A stretch of 59,320 nucleotides of DNA, from positions 1 through 59,320 of the forward strand of contig JAOUNI010000011.1 in assembly GCA_029881035.1 (NCBI GenBank). The letters are read 5' to 3'. Of this stretch, positions 25,949-36,511 are shown piece by piece. Source of the stretch: Gammaproteobacteria bacterium. Its GTDB lineage: Bacteria > Pseudomonadota > Gammaproteobacteria > SZUA-229. Made by a program: the position numbers and the translations under genes. The notes under the pieces are model-generated. The model was given only the letters and a program-made list of their open reading frames with translations. It was not told the origin of the DNA and did not search any database. Numbering within the stretch: position 1 is the stretch's first letter; the number at the start of each line of letters is the position of its first letter.

Positions 25949-27988
25949 ATGGGCGGCTCATTTCAGGGCGCAAAGTTGAATATATCTAGTACACCAAAAT
26001 TAAATCCTCAGCAGGCCAAGGCGGTGCGTACCATCGATGGCCCGATGCTGGTACTGGCCGGTGCAGGCAGTGGCAAAACCCGCGTGATTACCGAAAAGAT
26101 CGCTTATCTGATTGGCCCCTGCGGCATCGCGGCGAACCGCATCGCGGCGGTGACGTTTACCAACAAGGCCGCCGAAGAGATGAAAAAACGCGTCAAAAAG
26201 CTGACCGGCAAGAAAGAATCCAAGGGACTCAGGGTGTCGACTTTCCACCGGCTGGCGCTGAATATTCTGCATAAGGAATATGCGGCGCTGGATTACAAGG
26301 CTGGGTTCTCGGTGTTCGCTCAGGCGGACAGCATCTCCACGTTGCAGGAATTGCTGCGTAGCAGCGGTGACCGTGGCCTGGATCTGGCGAGTGCGGCGCA
26401 GGCGCAGATTTCCCAATGGAAGAATGACGGCATCATGCCTGAGCAGGCTGCCACCATTGCCACCGATGACCGGCAGCTGCAGTTCGCCAAGCTCTACGTG
26501 AAATACCAGCGCCAGCTGCACGCCTACAATGCCTTCGATCTGGATGACCTGATTCTGCAAACGGCCCAGCTGTTCATGAGGCATCCGGATATTCTGGAAG
26601 CCTGGCAGAACCGTATTCACTATCTGCTGGTGGATGAGTATCAGGACACCAACGCCATGCAGTACCAGCTGGTGAAAATGCTGGCCGACCGCCGCCGCTG
26701 CCTGACCGCGGTGGGTGATGATGATCAGTCGGTCTATGCCTGGCGCGGCGCACGCCCGGAGAATCTGGAGCAGCTGTCGAAGGACTTCCCCGACCTTGAG
26801 CTGATCAAGCTGGAGCAAAATTACCGTTCTACCAGTCGCATTCTCAAGGTGGCCAACGAACTGATCAAAAATAATCCACACGTTTATGAAAAACGCCTGT
26901 GGAGCGATCTGGGTTACGGTGATCCGATCCGGGTGATCCAGTGCAACAGCGCCGAGGATGAAGGCGAGCGGGTGTGCATCGAACTGCAGTCGCACAAGAT
27001 CCAGAACGGCACGAAATACGAGCATTACGCGATTCTGTACCGTGGTAATTTTCAGGCGCGGATTTTTGAAACCTATTTGCGTGCGATGAATATCCCTTAC
27101 GTGGTCAGTGGCGGCATTTCGTTTTTCGAGCGCACCGAAATCAAGGATGTGGTTTCCTATTTGCGCCTGCTGGCCAACCCCGATGACGATGCGGCTTTCC
27201 TGCGCGTCATCAACACCCCGCGCCGCAATATCGGACCGCCGACGCTGGAAAAGCTCAGCAAGTACGCGGTTAGTCGTGAAGTCAGCTTGCTCACCGCCTG
27301 CGGTGAAGTTGGCATGCAGAGCCATCTTTCAGCTTCAGCGTATAAAAACCTCACCCAGTTTTGTGACTGGTTGCTGCGTCTGGCAGACCGTGCCGAAAAT
27401 GAACCTGCCACTACCATCGCTCAGCAACTGCTCGATGATCTGGGTTATGAAACCTGGCTGCTGGAACAGAGCCCGGATGTGGAAACCGCTGAGCGTCGCT
27501 GGGCGAATGTGCTGGAACTGCTGGAATGGATCAACCGGCTGCAGACCAAGGACCCCGAAGCAGGTGTGGCCGAGTTGATGTCGCGGCTGGCGCTGATGGA
27601 TATCCTGCAGCGCAAGGAAGATGACAATGCGCAGGATGCGGTTAGATTGATGACCTTGCATGCGGCCAAGGGCCTTGAGTTCCCGTATGTTTATCTGGTC
27701 GGGTTTGAAGAAGACCTGATTCCGCATCAGGTTAGCATTCAGGAAGACAGTATCGAAGAAGAGCGGCGTCTGGCTTATGTCGGTATTACACGTGCGCAAC
27801 GTACTCTATGTATAACTATGGCACGGGTACGTAAGCGTTATGGTGATAAAGTGATTTGTGAGCCCAGCCGTTTTCTGGAAGAACTGCCTACTGATGATCT
27901 GGAATGGTCGGGTGGCGGACGTGAAGAAAAATCGACTCCTGAGACAGGAAGATCTCATTTGGCAGGATTAAAGGCATTGCTGGGTTAG
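25949..27988 (+). CDS. rep: ATP-dependent DNA helicase Rep
   Basis: A 679-residue superfamily 1A 3'-5' helicase (E. coli Rep 673). Walker A GAGSGKTRVIT is near residue 40, FTNKAAEEMKKRV motif Ia follows, LVDEYQDTNAMQY is motif II, VGDDDQSVYAWRGA motif III, LEQNYRST motif IV, LMTLHAAKGLEFPYVYLVG motif V and YVGITRAQ motif VI. Rep helps replication forks pass protein roadblocks. The ATG at 25949 has a weak ribosome site; a TTG at 25976 just before the conserved core is an alternative. The gene is visibly more GC-rich than its neighbours. Confidence 0.95.
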   Translation: MGGSFQGAKLNISSTPKLNPQQAKAVRTIDGPMLVLAGAGSGKTRVITEKIAYLIGPCGIAANRIAAVTFTNKAAEEMKKRVKKLTGKKESKGLRVSTFHRLALNILHKEYAALDYKAGFSVFAQADSISTLQELLRSSGDRGLDLASAAQAQISQWKNDGIMPEQAATIATDDRQLQFAKLYVKYQRQLHAYNAFDLDDLILQTAQLFMRHPDILEAWQNRIHYLLVDEYQDTNAMQYQLVKMLADRRRCLTAVGDDDQSVYAWRGARPENLEQLSKDFPDLELIKLEQNYRSTSRILKVANELIKNNPHVYEKRLWSDLGYGDPIRVIQCNSAEDEGERVCIELQSHKIQNGTKYEHYAILYRGNFQARIFETYLRAMNIPYVVSGGISFFERTEIKDVVSYLRLLANPDDDAAFLRVINTPRRNIGPPTLEKLSKYAVSREVSLLTACGEVGMQSHLSASAYKNLTQFCDWLLRLADRAENEPATTIAQQLLDDLGYETWLLEQSPDVETAERRWANVLELLEWINRLQTKDPEAGVAELMSRLALMDILQRKEDDNAQDAVRLMTLHAAKGLEFPYVYLVGFEEDLIPHQVSIQEDSIEEERRLAYVGITRAQRTLCITMARVRKRYGDKVICEPSRFLEELPTDDLEWSGGGREEKSTPETGRSHLAGLKALLG

Positions 27989-28102
27989 ATAAGAATTACT
28001 GTCATTTGTAAACAATCAGTTAAATTAAGTGGTTATGATGGTTTTGGTTTAGAATAGCGGGTACAGGGGAATGCGATACTTGACAGGATTGTTGATACTT
28101 AA

Positions 28103-28121
28103 GATAATGCGAATCATTATC
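28103..28121. promoter_or_regulatory. Fur box overlapping the promoter of the iron permease gene
   Basis: GATAATGCGAATCATTATC matches the 19-bp Fur consensus GATAATGATAATCATTATC at 17 positions. It overlaps a plausible promoter (TTGATA at 28092-28097, 17-bp spacer, CATTAT at 28115-28120) and ends 25 bp before the start codon at 28147, so iron-replete Fur should block transcription. Confidence 0.85.
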
Positions 28122-28146
28122 ATTTACAAACTTAAGACTTATTCTA

Positions 28147-30066
28147 ATGTTGCTACAATTTTTAAGACCGTTTTCCCTGCTGATGGCGGTTATGTTTTCG
28201 GCTGCGCCTGCTATTTCACAAGCAGATTCTTCCCAACGCCTGATTCAAATGCTGGATTATATTGGTGTAGATTACCCGCCCACGATTGAAAATGGCAAAG
28301 TGATTAATGAGGTCGAATATGCGGAAATGCAGGAATTTTCTGGTGAATTACGCAACCTGATTTTGGCTATGCCAGAAAATGCAGATAAAGCCGTATTAGT
28401 TGAAGAAGCCGAAAGAATTCGTAGTGGTATTGCAAATCTGGTTACTGGTGAGCTGATAACAACGCTCACTCAGCAGCTTAAAGTAGACTTAATTGCTACT
28501 TATCAAATATCGGTAGGTCCTTCGAAAGCTCCTGATCTTTCCGACATACAGGCTTTATACGAAGCCGAGTGTTCAATCTGTCACGGTATTATGGGTTATG
28601 GTGATGGCCCAATGGCTAGTGTGCAGGAAATTCCACCCAGTGATTTCCACGATATGGATCGTCAGTACACCCGTAGTATCTTCGATTTGTATAACACTAT
28701 CTCGCTAGGTGTGAATGGTACACCGATGAAAGCTTTTGACAAACTTAGTGATGAACAACGCTGGGCACTGGCTATTAGCGTGAGTCGTTTTTCAGGTACA
28801 CAAGAGCAGCGTGAAGCCGGGAAATCATTATGGCAGCAGGGTTATCTGCACGATTACTTCAAGTCGCTGCATAACCTGACGGGCATGTCATATGCCAAAG
28901 CTGATGAGTTGGGAAAAGATGTCAATATTGATGGCAAAGCGGTACTCGCTTATTTACGGAGCGAACCTTCAATTCTCGATATCTCAGACCACTCTGCACT
29001 CGATACCAGTATTGCCATGCTGGCGGTCAGTCTGGAACACGCTAAAGCCGGCGATCATAAAGCTTCTTATAAGGCGGCATTATCAGCTTATCTTGATGGC
29101 TTTGAAATAGCAGAACCTTCATTGGTGATGATTGATAAAAAACTTAAATTAAAAGTCGAGAAGGAAATGATCGCTTTTCGCGAGTTATCCAAAACTGGCG
29201 ATGTTGAACAGATGATAATTGTGCAGTCAGGTCTGATTGATTTATTGAATGAAGCAAAGAACATAATTGGTTCGAATCAAATGTCACCGGGTGCCGCTTT
29301 TTTTGGTTCCTTTATTATTTTATTGCGAGAAGGCGTGGAAGCAATTCTGGTATTGGCTGCGATCATGGCGGCGCTGATAAAAACCGGTCGCCGTGAAGCC
29401 GTGAAATATATTCACGTGGGCTGGTTGTCAGCCGTTGTGCTGGGTATAGCAACCTGGTGGGCAGCAGAAAATCTGATTTCTATTAGTGGCGCCAGTCGTG
29501 AAGTGACCGAGGGAGCGGCAGCACTGTTTGCAGCTTTGATACTGGTTTATGTTGGTTTCTGGTTGCACAGCGCCAGTAGCAGTAAACGCTGGAAACAATT
29601 TGTCGAGCATAAGATTGATAATGCGATGGAGAGCAGTACTTTATGGGTATTGGCTACGGTTTCATTTATTGCGGTCTATCGTGAAATGTTTGAAACAGTT
29701 CTGTTTTATCAGGCCATGTGGGTGCAAATCGACACTGGTGAATCACAACAGGGTTTCCTGCTGGGCATTCTGGTCGCAATTGCATTGTTGGTCATCCTTG
29801 CTATCGTGGTGTTACGCTTTGGTACACGTTTACCAATCAAGCAATTTTTCCAGATTAATGCAGTGTTGTTATTCCTCCTCGCCGTTGTTTTTTCCGGTCA
29901 GGGCATAGCTGCTTTTCAGGAAGCCGGCATGATAGCTGCCAGCAGGATTGAATTCCCCAGGGTTGAAATGCTGGGTATTTATCCCACTTTGCAGAGTCTC
30001 GGTTTACAACTATTGGTATTAATGATTGGTGCGGGTTTGCTGTCGTATCAGCGCAAGAGTAATTAG
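28147..30066 (+). CDS. FTR1-family iron permease fused to a cytochrome c domain
   Basis: A 639-residue protein. A signal peptide (MLLQFL to about residue 26) leads to a periplasmic part with one c-type haem site CSICH (142-146) in a cytochrome c domain (about 130-215), then a helical region (about 220-375), then an FTR1 permease of about seven membrane helices (380-635). The iron-binding motif REGVE is at 394-398; the second motif is degenerate, REMFE at 512-516 instead of REGxE. The fusion suggests that electron transfer or iron oxidation is coupled to uptake. Expression is probably iron-regulated (Fur box at 28103). The start has no strong ribosome site but gives a proper signal peptide. 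Confidence 0.88.
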   Translation: MLLQFLRPFSLLMAVMFSAAPAISQADSSQRLIQMLDYIGVDYPPTIENGKVINEVEYAEMQEFSGELRNLILAMPENADKAVLVEEAERIRSGIANLVTGELITTLTQQLKVDLIATYQISVGPSKAPDLSDIQALYEAECSICHGIMGYGDGPMASVQEIPPSDFHDMDRQYTRSIFDLYNTISLGVNGTPMKAFDKLSDEQRWALAISVSRFSGTQEQREAGKSLWQQGYLHDYFKSLHNLTGMSYAKADELGKDVNIDGKAVLAYLRSEPSILDISDHSALDTSIAMLAVSLEHAKAGDHKASYKAALSAYLDGFEIAEPSLVMIDKKLKLKVEKEMIAFRELSKTGDVEQMIIVQSGLIDLLNEAKNIIGSNQMSPGAAFFGSFIILLREGVEAILVLAAIMAALIKTGRREAVKYIHVGWLSAVVLGIATWWAAENLISISGASREVTEGAAALFAALILVYVGFWLHSASSSKRWKQFVEHKIDNAMESSTLWVLATVSFIAVYREMFETVLFYQAMWVQIDTGESQQGFLLGILVAIALLVILAIVVLRFGTRLPIKQFFQINAVLLFLLAVVFSGQGIAAFQEAGMIAASRIEFPRVEMLGIYPTLQSLGLQLLVLMIGAGLLSYQRKSN

Positions 30067-30118
30067 TGTTGTACCGTTTTAAAAGACGATTGGTGATCAG
30101 ACTGGAAGTCTGACTACG

Positions 30119-30144
30119 GCGGGCTTTATAGCCCGCTTTTTTTT
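30119..30144 (+). terminator. Rho-independent terminator after the iron permease gene
   Basis: GCGGGC (30119-30124) pairs with GCCCGC (30131-30136) across a 6-nt loop and is followed by eight T residues. Confidence 0.92.
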
Positions 30145-30222
30145 GGCCTGATTTTTTCGTCATCGACTATTTATGATAATGTGTCGCCAGGAAACATAAT
30201 ACGATTATCAGGTGGATAGCGC

Positions 30223-31695
30223 ATGCCCGATCAAAAAGATCTGGAACTTTTAATTCTGGGGCATACCCCCATTCTTCAAATTGAATCGCATGAAGAGAAA
30301 CGTGCGCTCAATCTTCTGGTACGCATTGCCGTGGCTAACCGGTTACCGGTTTATCAATGGTCGGTGACAGAAGGTCTCAAACGCCTCGACATCGACCTCG
30401 GTACCCAACGCCATAATGCCGAACCGTCGGATGTGCTGGGGCATATCAAGTCAGCCAATGTCGAAGGTATTTTTGTGCTGCTCGATTTTGATCCCTATCT
30501 CAGTGAACCGACCAATACGCGTTACATCAAGGAAATCGCCATGAAGTTTGATGGTGGTCGTAACAAGCTGGTGTTCATCAGTCATAAAATAAATATGCCG
30601 ATCAGCCTCAATCACAGCGTCGCGCGTTTTGATTTGAGCCTGCCCAATGAAGAGGCACTGATTAATATCGTTAAAGAAGAGGCACTGAGCTGGCAGCGGG
30701 AATCGGGCCAGAAAGTTTCAGTTGAAAAAAAAGCCGTGTCACGTTTAGTCAGTAATTTAAAAGGCTTAACCTTCAAAGATTCAAGACGTTTGATCCGAAA
30801 TGCCATTATCCACGATAACGCGATTACCGAAAGCGACATCGACGAGGTGATGAAAGCCAAGTACCAATTGCTGAATCGTGATGGTGTGATTTCATATGAA
30901 TACGATACTGCCCGCTTTGGTGATGTCGGCGGTATGAAAAAATTAAAACACTGGTTACATCAACGCGAAAAAGTATTTCATGGCGAAGGTGATATCCAGG
31001 GCATGGATGCGCCTAAGGGCCTGTTGCTGCTGGGTGTGCAGGGTTGTGGAAAAAGCCTCGCCGCCAAAGCCATCGCCGGAATCTGGAATGTACCTTTGTT
31101 ACGTTTTGATTTTGCCGCCCTGTACGACAAATACATTGGTGAGTCAGAAAATAATTTGCGCTCGTCATTAAAAACCGCAGAGATGATGGCGCCCTGTGTA
31201 TTGTGGATCGATGAAATCGAAAAAGGTATTTCTGGCGGTAATGACGACGGCACCTCCAAACGCATACTGGGTGCATTCCTGACCTGGCTGGCCGAAAACA
31301 AGGCACACGTGTTTGTTGTCGCCACGGCCAACAACATTGAAGACCTGCCTCCGGAACTGATACGCAAAGGCAGGCTGGATGAAATATTTTTTGTCGATTT
31401 GCCGAACGCGGAAATTCGAAAACAGATTTTTTCGATTCATCTGGACAAGCGCAAAGTCGCAAGTGCCAATGTGAACCTGGGTGAAGTGGCGCAGGCCTGT
31501 GAAGGTTTTTCCGGTGCTGAGATCGAGCAAGTTGTGGTCAGCGCGTTATATGCGGTGCGCGCGGGTAGCGGTGAAATGAACACGCAATATTTAATCGACG
31601 AAATAAAAGCCACACGGCCTCTGTCAGTCGTGATGGCAGAGCAGATCGGACGTTTACGGGAGTGGGCTGCGAATAGAACGGTGCCTGTTGATTAA
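30223..31695 (+). CDS. AAA ATPase, Ycf46-like
   Basis: A 490-residue protein with an N-terminal alpha/beta region (1-215) of the type seen in Ycf46, then a AAA domain. Walker A GVQGCGKS is at 271-278, Walker B with WIDEIEKG at 328-335, a sensor 1 region VVATANN, and the arginine-finger region IRKGRLDEIFFVDLP. Ycf46 homologues occur in cyanobacteria, plastids and many proteobacteria; a role in carbon or photosynthetic metabolism has been reported in cyanobacteria, but none is certain here. The ATG follows AGGTGG. It stands alone downstream of the terminator at 30144. Confidence 0.88.
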   Translation: MPDQKDLELLILGHTPILQIESHEEKRALNLLVRIAVANRLPVYQWSVTEGLKRLDIDLGTQRHNAEPSDVLGHIKSANVEGIFVLLDFDPYLSEPTNTRYIKEIAMKFDGGRNKLVFISHKINMPISLNHSVARFDLSLPNEEALINIVKEEALSWQRESGQKVSVEKKAVSRLVSNLKGLTFKDSRRLIRNAIIHDNAITESDIDEVMKAKYQLLNRDGVISYEYDTARFGDVGGMKKLKHWLHQREKVFHGEGDIQGMDAPKGLLLLGVQGCGKSLAAKAIAGIWNVPLLRFDFAALYDKYIGESENNLRSSLKTAEMMAPCVLWIDEIEKGISGGNDDGTSKRILGAFLTWLAENKAHVFVVATANNIEDLPPELIRKGRLDEIFFVDLPNAEIRKQIFSIHLDKRKVASANVNLGEVAQACEGFSGAEIEQVVVSALYAVRAGSGEMNTQYLIDEIKATRPLSVVMAEQIGRLREWAANRTVPVD

Positions 31696-31710
31696 GTTAT
31701 TTTTATTATG

Positions 31711-32061
31711 CTAAGAATTTGGTTTGTCACGTAAGTTTCTCAATCTATAAGCATCAACAATGCCGATTAGCCAGCAGATGATTATTATTGCCATCGCAAT
31801 ATCCAGTGATTGAGCTTCCGCGCCGGCAGCCTGTTTTTCCAGTAGTTCTGTAATGGCCAAAACATCTGGCGTTATATCACCGCTCTCTATTTTTTCAACT
31901 ATCTGTAGCGCCCTTTCTACAGACTTTGAAATTAAGTAATAGCTCGCAGCAAAAGCAGTGCCTGCTAAAACGACAGCCTGAATATATTTCTTTAAGAAAA
32001 GATGACCTGTGCCCGGAAATATAAAAGCTGATAACAGGGCTGCTTTGGTTGATTTTTTCAT
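31711..32061 (-). CDS. Small membrane protein of unknown function
   Basis: A 116-residue protein. The N-terminal hydrophobic stretch carries a TM2-like motif FPGTGHLFLKKYIQA, with helices at about 6-22, 28-46 and 85-103, and an acidic helical loop between. It lies 15 bp upstream of mreD's stop on the same strand, so it is the last gene after mreBCD, but no role in shape control can be claimed. It is convergent with the AAA ATPase gene. Confidence 0.65.
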   Translation of the reverse strand: MKKSTKAALLSAFIFPGTGHLFLKKYIQAVVLAGTAFAASYYLISKSVERALQIVEKIESGDITPDVLAITELLEKQAAGAEAQSLDIAMAIIIICWLIGIVDAYRLRNLRDKPNS

Positions 32062-32076
32062 TGGAATTTTAAAAAT

Positions 32077-32565
32077 CTAGAAATGCGTTTTGTACGCAAA
32101 CTTCCTTCTCAGATCCCGCAAAATAATATAAACCCAGGGCCAGAATATTGCGCTAGTGACCGATGGCATAAAATACAACCAGCTATCCGGTGCATGTCCC
32201 ATGATACCGCTCACCCATAGCACCAGGGCCTGTTTGATTAAAAGTAAAAATAAAATAACCAGAGCCTGTTGTAATAGTGAGGCCACACGTAATCGTTGAT
32301 GTTGTGCATGAATAACATAGATTACCAGCACCAGTCCGAGTGCATGTTGGCCGAGTAATGCGCCGTGAGTGACATCTAGCATTAATCCAGCAAACCAGGC
32401 GACGGTAACGCCAATGTTGTCGGGTAAAGCCATGGTCCAGTAAATTAAAACCAGTGTCACCCAGTCCGGGCGAAAGGCCTGTGCCCAGTCGGGCAAGGGC
32501 ATCATGGCGAGCATGTATGCGGCAATAATGGTGAGCACACCGATGCGGGTATTAGGGTTCATCAT
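32077..32565 (-). CDS. mreD: Rod shape-determining protein MreD
   Basis: A 162-residue inner-membrane protein with five or six helices (E. coli MreD 162 residues). The start MMNPNTRIGVLTIIAAYMLAMMPLPDWAQAFRPDW fits the family, as does GLMLDVTHGALLGQHAL. It joins MreC, RodZ and the RodA-PBP2 complex in lateral wall synthesis. Its start overlaps the end of mreC by 14 bp. Confidence 0.95.
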   Translation of the reverse strand: MMNPNTRIGVLTIIAAYMLAMMPLPDWAQAFRPDWVTLVLIYWTMALPDNIGVTVAWFAGLMLDVTHGALLGQHALGLVLVIYVIHAQHQRLRVASLLQQALVILFLLLIKQALVLWVSGIMGHAPDSWLYFMPSVTSAIFWPWVYIILRDLRRKFAYKTHF

Positions 32566-33406
32566 TGGTCTTCGGTATTATTTGTGGCTGGTTATGCCAG
32601 ACCAGAAGGACTTCGCGGCTGCGATCAAGCAGAGCGAGGGGTTCGGCTCTGACTGTGACGAAGGCTTCATCGGGTGAACGTTCGATGTGGGTAACCACGG
32701 CGACAGGGTAGTTGGCGGGGAAACGCCCACCCAGCCCTGAGGTGATTAAGGTATCGCCTTCACGGATATCGGCATTGTGAGGGATATGGCGTAAATCAAG
32801 TTGATCGATTTTACCGGTACCAAAGGCGACGGCACGTAGGCCGGTACGGTCTATCTGTACTGGCATGGCGTGACTGGCATCGGTGATCAGCATAGCAGTA
32901 GATGATGACGTGTTAACGTGAACAGTCTGCCCCATGACGCCATGAGCATCAATAATGGGTTGTGAGATATAAACATTATCGTTGCTGCCTTTATTGATGA
33001 CGATGAGTTGTCGATAGGGATCGACATCAACATTGATGATTTCGGCAATCAGTATTTCTTCGCCGGTTTTAGGTGTTGCGTGTAGTAACTCACGTAAACG
33101 GAAGTTTTCTCTTTCAAGGATATCCAGTTTTTGCAAACGAACCTTGTTTTGTAAGTTCAGATCTTCGAGTTTGCGGTTTTCATCTAATAAAGTTTGATGC
33201 GTGCTGATAGTTTCATCAGTCCAGTGGTACATCCGAATGGGCAGGTCGATAGTGTATTGCAGGGGGTAAAGCACGTATGACAGGGTATTACGCACATTCT
33301 CCATCTGTCCCCAGCGGTGATCCAGCGTCATCAGGCCAATGCTGGCAATGATCAGAATGATTGCCCGCAGGGTGACTGATGGGCCTTGTAGGAAAAGCGT
33401 TTGCAT
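32552..33406 (-). CDS. mreC: Rod shape-determining protein MreC
   Basis: A 284-residue bitopic protein. The N-terminal helix (about 10-30) is followed by a periplasmic coiled coil (about 65-105) and the beta-rich MreC domain. Conserved elements include VYISQPIIDAHGVMGQTV, VDPYRQLIVINKG and GDTLITSGLGGRFPANYPVAVV. It scaffolds the elongasome. It lies between mreB (61 bp upstream) and mreD (overlapping). Confidence 0.96.
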   Translation of the reverse strand: MQTLFLQGPSVTLRAIILIIASIGLMTLDHRWGQMENVRNTLSYVLYPLQYTIDLPIRMYHWTDETISTHQTLLDENRKLEDLNLQNKVRLQKLDILERENFRLRELLHATPKTGEEILIAEIINVDVDPYRQLIVINKGSNDNVYISQPIIDAHGVMGQTVHVNTSSSTAMLITDASHAMPVQIDRTGLRAVAFGTGKIDQLDLRHIPHNADIREGDTLITSGLGGRFPANYPVAVVTHIERSPDEAFVTVRAEPLALLDRSREVLLVWHNQPQIIPKTNDEP

Positions 33407-33467
33407 TGGTTAGCAGCAAGCAGCCTGTTTGTGACAAAGGAGTGACAGTGCGGTTACTGTCACGTTA

Positions 33468-34541
<1,074 letters not shown>

Positions 34542-34745
34542 TTATCGTAATTAACCTAAATAATATAGGCTAATTTTGAAGATTTTGGTGAAAACTCGCG
34601 CGTACTCTAACAACAGGGTTTGATTCCGGCAAGCAAAACAGTGCGATAAAGTCCGGTTTATGCTAACTTTCCGCTTTTTGCAGGCAGCTTTCGGCTGTCG
34701 TGCTGTAATACCGATTATTTCATAGCTGAATTTGGAGAGAGCTCG

Positions 34746-35033
34746 ATGTCCCTTGATGCGGATGCAGTGAAAAAAATTGCCTATCTGGCTCGTCTGAAAA
34801 TAGACGAGGCAGATGTACCGGTTTATGCGAATAACCTGTCGAATATTATCGATCTGGTTGAACAGATGAATGCAGTTAATACCGATGGGGTCGTGCCGAT
34901 GTCGCATCCACTGGATGCCGTGCAGCGTTTACGTGATGATGTGGTCACTGAAATAAATCAGCGTGAAATTTTTCAGGCGATTGCACCAAAGACCGAAGAT
35001 GGACTCTATTTAGTACCGCAGGTCATTGAATGA
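34746..35033 (+). CDS. gatC: Asp-tRNA(Asn)/Glu-tRNA(Gln) amidotransferase subunit C
   Basis: A 95-residue subunit that stabilises the GatCAB complex. The start [21 protein letters not shown] and central [25 protein letters not shown] are typical. GGAGAG precedes the ATG by about 7 nt. It is first in gatC-gatA-gatB, each overlapping the next by 4 bp. Confidence 0.96.
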   Translation: MSLDADAVKKIAYLARLKIDEADVPVYANNLSNIIDLVEQMNAVNTDGVVPMSHPLDAVQRLRDDVVTEINQREIFQAIAPKTEDGLYLVPQVIE

Positions 35034-36511
35034 TGAGCCAGAAGGAAATGAAAAAGTACCACGAAAAAACTATCGCTGAATTATCGACCATGTTGCAGGC
35101 GGGAGAAGTTACGAGTGTTGAGTTAACGCAATATTTTCTCAATCGTATCAAAGCCCATGATGGCAGGTTAAACAGTTTTATCACCGTGACTGAAGAGCTG
35201 GCACTGGCTGCGGCAAAAGATGCAGATGCAGCGATTAAAAATGGTACAGCAGGTCCATTAACCGGCGTGCCTATCGCGCACAAAGATATTTTCTGTACGC
35301 AGGGCGTGCGCACCAGCTGTGGTTCGAAAATGCTGGATAATTTTATTTCGCCCTACGATGCCACCGTGGTAACGAAGATGAAACAGGCGGGCGTGGTCAT
35401 GCTGGGCAAGACCAACATGGATGAATTCGCCATGGGTTCATCGAATGAAACCAGTTTTTACGGCGCGGTTAAAAATCCATGGAATACCGATACTGTTCCC
35501 GGTGGATCATCGGGTGGTTCAGCGGCCGCGGTGGCCGCGCGTCTGGCTCCAGCAGCAACCGGTACTGATACCGGCGGTTCAATTCGCCAGCCAGCCTCGA
35601 TGTGCGGCATCACCGGTATTAAACCCACTTATGGCCGAGTTTCGCGTTACGGCATGATCGCCTTTGCTTCTAGCCTCGACCAGGCCGGACCGATGGGGCA
35701 GAGCGCACACGACTGTGCCCTGCTGCTGAACGCAATGGCCGGTTTTGATGAAAAAGACTCGACCTGTCTGGACATGGAAGTGCCTGACTATACCGCTGAA
35801 CTGGATAAACCACTGAAGGGGCTGCGCATCGGTCTGCCGAAAGAATATTTCGGTGAAGGCTTGAATGTCGATGTAGAAAAAGTCATCAGAGCGGCACTCG
35901 ATGAATATAAAAAACTGGGCGCGGAACTGGTCGATATCGAATTGCCCAACAGTGGTTTATCGGTGCCGGTTTATTACGTGGTGGCACCGGCCGAGTGTTC
36001 GGCTAACCTGTCACGTTTTGATGGCGTGCGTTACGGTTACCGTTGTGAGAATCCGGTGGACCTGATGGATCTGTACACACGCTCGCGTGGTGAAGGTTTT
36101 GGCGCGGAAGTAAAGCGTCGCATTATGGTTGGCACCTATGCGTTGTCATCCGGTTACTACGATGCTTATTATCTTAAGTCGCAGCAGTTGCGCCACAAAA
36201 TCAGTGATGATTTTAAAAACGCATTCGAAAAAGTCGATGTCATTATGGGCCCGACTGCACCGGATACGGCGTTCAATATTGGTGAGAAGTCGGATGATCC
36301 GATTTCAATGTACTTGTCCGATATCTACACCATCGCGGTGAACCTGGCTGGCTTGCCGGGCATGTCGGTACCGGCTGGTTTTGTTAACGGCAAACCGGTG
36401 GGTTTGCAAATTGCCGGTAACTATTTCAAAGAAAGCCAGTTGTTAAATGTGGCGCACCAGTATCAGTTGCACACCGACTGGCATCGCGCCATTCCGGAGG
36501 CTTTTGTATGA
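35030..36511 (+). CDS. gatA: Asp-tRNA(Asn)/Glu-tRNA(Gln) amidotransferase subunit A
   Basis: A 493-residue amidase that frees ammonia from glutamine for the transamidation of mischarged tRNA. The Ser-cisSer-Lys triad is visible: Lys in PIAHKDIF and the two serines in [14 protein letters not shown]. The start overlaps gatC; ATG codons at 35030, 35033 and 35048 are all possible, and family comparison (HEKTIAEL near the N-terminus) favours a protein a few residues shorter. Confidence 0.97.
   Translation: MMSQKEMKKYHEKTIAELSTMLQAGEVTSVELTQYFLNRIKAHDGRLNSFITVTEELALAAAKDADAAIKNGTAGPLTGVPIAHKDIFCTQGVRTSCGSKMLDNFISPYDATVVTKMKQAGVVMLGKTNMDEFAMGSSNETSFYGAVKNPWNTDTVPGGSSGGSAAAVAARLAPAATGTDTGGSIRQPASMCGITGIKPTYGRVSRYGMIAFASSLDQAGPMGQSAHDCALLLNAMAGFDEKDSTCLDMEVPDYTAELDKPLKGLRIGLPKEYFGEGLNVDVEKVIRAALDEYKKLGAELVDIELPNSGLSVPVYYVVAPAECSANLSRFDGVRYGYRCENPVDLMDLYTRSRGEGFGAEVKRRIMVGTYALSSGYYDAYYLKSQQLRHKISDDFKNAFEKVDVIMGPTAPDTAFNIGEKSDDPISMYLSDIYTIAVNLAGLPGMSVPAGFVNGKPVGLQIAGNYFKESQLLNVAHQYQLHTDWHRAIPEAFV

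Noticed and set aside
26000-27325. A 441-codon open frame opposite rep on the minus strand
   Set aside because: It is a shadow of the strongly conserved rep helicase; the translation has no domain pattern and no ribosome site.
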